Shown: piece after piece, positions 60,486 to 64,000 of the stretch
How the letters are laid out: each line of letters starts with the position of its first letter
Numbering within the stretch: the first letter of the stretch is position 1
Translations under genes and position numbers: made by a program
The notes under the pieces: model-generated
Databases searched by the model: none
Seen by the model: the letters and a program-made list of their open reading frames with translations, nothing else
What the model was told of the DNA's origin: nothing
Assembly (NCBI GenBank): GCA_030272155.1
Contig: CP126196.1
Coordinates: forward strand, 4,650,501-4,714,500
From: Tetradesmus obliquus
Lineage: Eukaryota > Chlorophyta > Chlorophyceae > Sphaeropleales > Scenedesmaceae
Reading direction: 5' to 3'
DNA: 64,000 nt

Positions 60486-61289
60486 GTTGCTGCACTATGT
60501 GCACTAACGCTGTGAATGCTGCATCTGCATTGGCTGCTTGGCAGTTTGTGGTTTTTCTGCAGCTCTCATTCTATTGATGTGCAGGCAAGGTGGGCGTCAC
60601 CCCCACCCGTAAACTGTGTGGCAACCCCTCGTAGGGGGCTCGCAGGAGTCCCGGTGCATGACCGAGGTTTTGTGCGTCGGCCCTGCCTTCTTCCCTCCGT
60701 TAATTCCGCCCTCTGAAAAGACGGCGTAGACACTTTCAACTTTCAACTGCTGTAGGAGCTCCTGTGGATGGCGCCTTGCAAGCTGCATTCTCTGCTTTTG
60801 TTTGTATCGTTACAGTCCCCTGCCAGTGCTGCTGCGCCAACAGCACTTTATTTGTTTCCCCCAGTACACCGCCATCAGGACAGCTGCTATGCTGCAACTG
60901 CAGAGCAACCACCATGCCCTGCAACCCCCACCAACCCATTACGCCGAACAACCCTCCAACAGAACGAAGACCATGTCATGCCCCAGCATCATGTCATCAT
61001 GCCTCAGCACAGTCACAGCCACAGCCACAGCCGCTACACAGTCACTATTGCAGGATCACAGTTTTGCCCAAACAAGAGCGTTCGTTCATTGGTTACCCGG
61101 GAGGGCCAGGGGCATCATCCCACCAGCTGACCACACAGCCACAAAAACAAAAAGTCAAAACCCAGCTGCCCAGGATCCACGGCACTGCCTCCGCTTCTCA
61201 ACGTCATCAACTCTGAGACTCGCAGCTGCTGTGCACGTCCACTCCATAGACTGACATCCCAGTGGCTGTTTCAACCTGCCTTCCGAACA
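60486..61289. other. Intergenic, no gene seen
   Basis: Between copy 2 and the decayed copy 3. A stretch at 60595-60730 has a distinct composition but no recognised feature. Confidence 0.5.
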
Positions 61290-62920
61290 GCAGCGCAGCA
61301 GCACTAAGGAACGCCAAATCTAAAAAGTCTATGTTATACAATTTTACACATCTGCAGCCCTTGTCCCAAGGCCCGCTGCAGCTGCTGCTGCTGCTCCCTG
61401 CGTGCTGGCAAGCCCACCATCACCGCCCGCCTGACTGACCTAATCCTCCTCTCCTCCGAAAATGAATTGCCATGTGTCTTCTGGCGAGCATGGTGCAGCA
61501 GCTATCAGCCTCCTGACCTGCTCCAAGCTCAAGTCAGCCCTGCCCCTTTAACAGCCCTCCAAAAATTGGTGCTGCGACCGCTACTGGATTGACATGTAGG
61601 GAGTGCAGCACCTGCACTGATAGCTCCACCAGGGTCTCTGTTGGCAGCTGCACAGCCGCCGGCAAACTGCAGTATCCTGTCATGAAAAGGAACCAGCTGC
61701 TTGCCATATCTTTATTGACAGCTCTGCAATGACTCTGCACGGCCAGCCGCAGCAGTGCCTCCACTACCGCTGCTGGCAGCTCAGCGGCAGCAAGCAGATC
61801 AAACAGACGCGATGCTTCACAGGCTGTCATCATACGGTCGGTCAGTGCATCGCGGCTGATCGGGTGCCCGGATGCAAGCACGTTGAGGGCAACAGCGAGC
61901 AGGTCGGCTGTGCGGGCTGGCGTCAGGTCCCGTGCCAGCTCCTGCTACAGCAACAGCAGCAGCAGCAGCAGCACCTTCAGTGACAATGGTAGGCGTAGTA
62001 TGCTCAGCATTCATATCTAAGATGTCATCTATCACGTACGTGTACACAGGTGATGCAGCAAACTTGCAACAAGTATGTAAGTAGCCCGCTGTGCAGGTGC
62101 ATTGCTGTTCTGCGTACAAGTGTCTAGTGCAAGTGCTGCTACAGCGTGCTGCACCGTCACAGGTACTGCAGGGTGGCAGCATCAGTAACAGCACATGACA
62201 ACGCTAAAGAGTTAGCATAGTGTGCACAGTAGCCAAGTTGACAAATAGAGACACACTGAAGAGAGTGGCTTTGCATCATTGCTGCAAACTCACTGGTTCA
62301 CTGTCGCCTGTGACCTCGCTGCAGCACACATGCCGCAGTTCTGCGGGCAGGTCAGCAGCCCACTCCTCTAGCGGCACCCCACAGCACTGAACGCCTGCAC
62401 CCACACTCCCAACCCGTCAAAGCACTCGTATGCGCGTGCCACCAGCTGCTGGCCTGTGATCTGCACCGAGCCGCAACCCAGCCCGCACAAGAGCCCCCGC
62501 AGCAGAAAACGGCACGCCAGGGATGGCCAGCAGCTGCTGGCTGCTCTGGTTAATCATGGCTGCTGTCACTCCCGGCTGGCGCAGCAGCCAAAGCAGCGCC
62601 CTGACACTGTTGCAGTCATCACCGTCATCATCTCTGCGACCAAGAAGCGTTGCTGATGCCGCTGCTCCTGCGGTTGCCGCCGCTGCTGCTGCCACGCTGC
62701 GCACCAGCAGTGCACTGCCGAGGTGCGAGCTGCATAGCTGCTGCGCTGCACGGCTGCTGGCGCACAGACGCACAGTATCCTCTGCATTGAGACAGTGCTG
62801 CATGCATATGTCCAGCGCAGCTGCTGCGTGCTCTTGCTCATCCTTAGCAGGATCCTCTTGCAATTGCCGCTCCCATGTGCCTGCAGGATTCGCTGCCACC
62901 GGGTTGCGTGCTGTAGCCAT
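61290..62920 (-). pseudogene. Unknown family, tandem copy 3, decaying
   Basis: The N-terminal exon (62417-62920, start MATARNPVAAN) matches copy 1 through EDTVRLCASSRAAQQLCS and SQQLLAIPGVPF. Compared with copy 2, about four extra bases near 62465 shift the frame into a stop, and a missing base near 62385 would shift it back, so the VPLEEWAADLP block survives out of frame. The second part (61534-61960) keeps DLTPARTADLLAVALN and LPAAVVEALLRLAVQ but stops early at the GLLKGQG point. Recognisable yet broken homology continues to about 61290. It is best read as a pseudogene, unless these are assembly errors. Confidence 0.5.
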
Positions 62921-64000
62921 ATGAACTTAGGTAAATTACAACAAGTTGTTTAACAAGGATCTTAAAGGGGCCAAGGGGACGCAACAGTTCTGCAGCTGCG
63001 CGATCTCAGCAGCGCGGCAAGCACGTGACTGCAAGAGCTGTGCAGAACGCTTCGTTTTGTTGCTAGACAGCTCAACAAAAAGTTATAAAGATATAAACAA
63101 TTCCGAAGTTGAGGCGCTATATGTCAGGTTTGAGGTGCAACTGGTCCATAGGTCATGACATGATCTGGTGCCCCGATCGCGGCAGTTGCTGGGACGCTGC
63201 GCGCCGAGCGGGCGAGATGGCGCCAGCAACAATGACAGAGAGATGTTCAAAGTTAATCGCAGTGAAGAATACAGTAGTTTTAACACCAAGATCTGCTGAC
63301 TGATATGATGGAGAAGCTGCTCCATGCGAGTGGGTGAGAATCTCCAGAGGCACTTAAGTGGAATGGAAGCTTCCATCACATAGGGGTTCCCTTCGGGCAA
63401 AATCCGCCATAGCGGGGATACAACGGGGATGAAATTACATTGCAACTTTCAAAATGGAATCTTGAGGAATTTACGGGTCTGCACCCTCTGCGAGCCGAAA
63501 AAAATCCCGGATTCGGGTTCTGCATGTTCGAAAACCTTTGTTTGCCCAGTTTCGCGGCCGGTCGCTCAATATTATGCGAGAAAACCACAAAGGAATCTTT
63601 TCAGAAATGCAACCGGAGTGCAACGGGAGTGCAATTTTGGGCCAACGGCGATGGCGGATTTTGGCCAAAGGGAAACCCTATGATAAGCCCTCACTTGATG
63701 CACCCCCAACCCGCACACAAATAGTGCCAAATGTGTGACAAATTCATGATCACTACAACGCAGTCTGAGCATCCACACTCAAGCTGGAAGAAAATATGCT
63801 GGTGTTCCCGAGGCCTGCCTGCCTGCTTGCCGGCTGCAGCTTGCAATCGCAATTGCTGGCGCCGCGCGTCCTGTGCAGCGCAACCACTGCTGCTGCAGGT
63901 GCAGTCGCAGCTGGGGCCTATCACACCGCAGCTGGGGCCAAATAACTTTTGTTTCCTAAGTGACTCTGCATCCCGTTCTACTCCTGCCTCTGGTGTTCAA
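62921..64000. other. Right end of the window, no gene seen apart from the MITE-like element
   Basis: Upstream of copy 3. Apart from the inverted-repeat element at 63379-63682, the sequence shows only short frames. Confidence 0.5.
63379..63682. mobile_element. MITE-like element with imperfect terminal inverted repeats
   Basis: The left end CATAGGGGTTCCCTTCGGGC and the inverted right end CATAGGGTTTCCCTTTGGCC match, and the match continues through AAAATCCGCCAT, giving imperfect inverted repeats of about 33 bp around a 304-bp unit. The composition is more AT-rich than the surroundings and lacks CAG tracts. No transposase is encoded and no clear target-site duplication is seen; a flanking AT dinucleotide is possible. 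It is best read as a non-autonomous DNA transposon. Confidence 0.5.

Noticed and set aside
63429-63738. Overlapping frames of 65-95 codons on both strands
   Set aside because: They lie within the inverted-repeat element; one could be a relic of coding sequence but there is no recognisable domain.

Overview
The window looks like nuclear DNA of a chlorophyte green alga, most likely a scenedesmacean-type member of the Chlorophyceae. The evidence is many short GT-AG introns, pervasive CAG/CTG repeats, proteins rich in Ala/Gln/Ser runs, and a cycloartenol synthase. The genus is an inference. No rRNA, tRNA, CRISPR or bacterial-style operon was seen.

Layout. 3.4-18.2 kb (minus strand): one roughly 19-exon gene encodes a processive cellulose synthase joined in frame to a glycoside hydrolase family 9 domain. 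One exon (7449-7685) carries both the last cellulose-synthase helix and the start of the GH9 module, so the fusion is written into the exon itself. The GH9 module has lost its catalytic residues. 19.8-31.6 kb (minus): a complete 18-exon cycloartenol synthase, the first cyclase of plant-type sterol synthesis. 33.0-35.2 kb (plus): an unrecognised multi-pass membrane protein. 35.5-38.5 kb (minus): a signal-anchored protein with a methyltransferase-like Rossmann core. 39.2-49.7 kb (minus): two tandem paralogues of a large C-terminal MYND zinc-finger protein. 53.3-54.8 kb (minus): a conserved-looking hypothetical with a transit-peptide-like start. 56.1-62.9 kb (minus): three tandem copies of one unknown, possibly F-box-like, family, the third decaying. 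63.4-63.7 kb: a small inverted-repeat (MITE-like) element.

The strongest structural signal is in the introns. Most introns of the two large genes, and of several others, hold one to five imperfect tandem copies of the adjacent exon edge, splice site included. The period is intron-specific (about 103, 125, 133, 136, 200 or 250 bp). Many 3' splice sites are also the end of a CTG microsatellite on the transcribed strand.

Functionally, the fusion gene would place a membrane-tethered, probably inactive GH9 fold next to the cellulose exit channel. This recalls the land-plant partnership between cellulose synthase and the membrane-anchored GH9 protein KORRIGAN. The other genes show no obvious pathway link to it.
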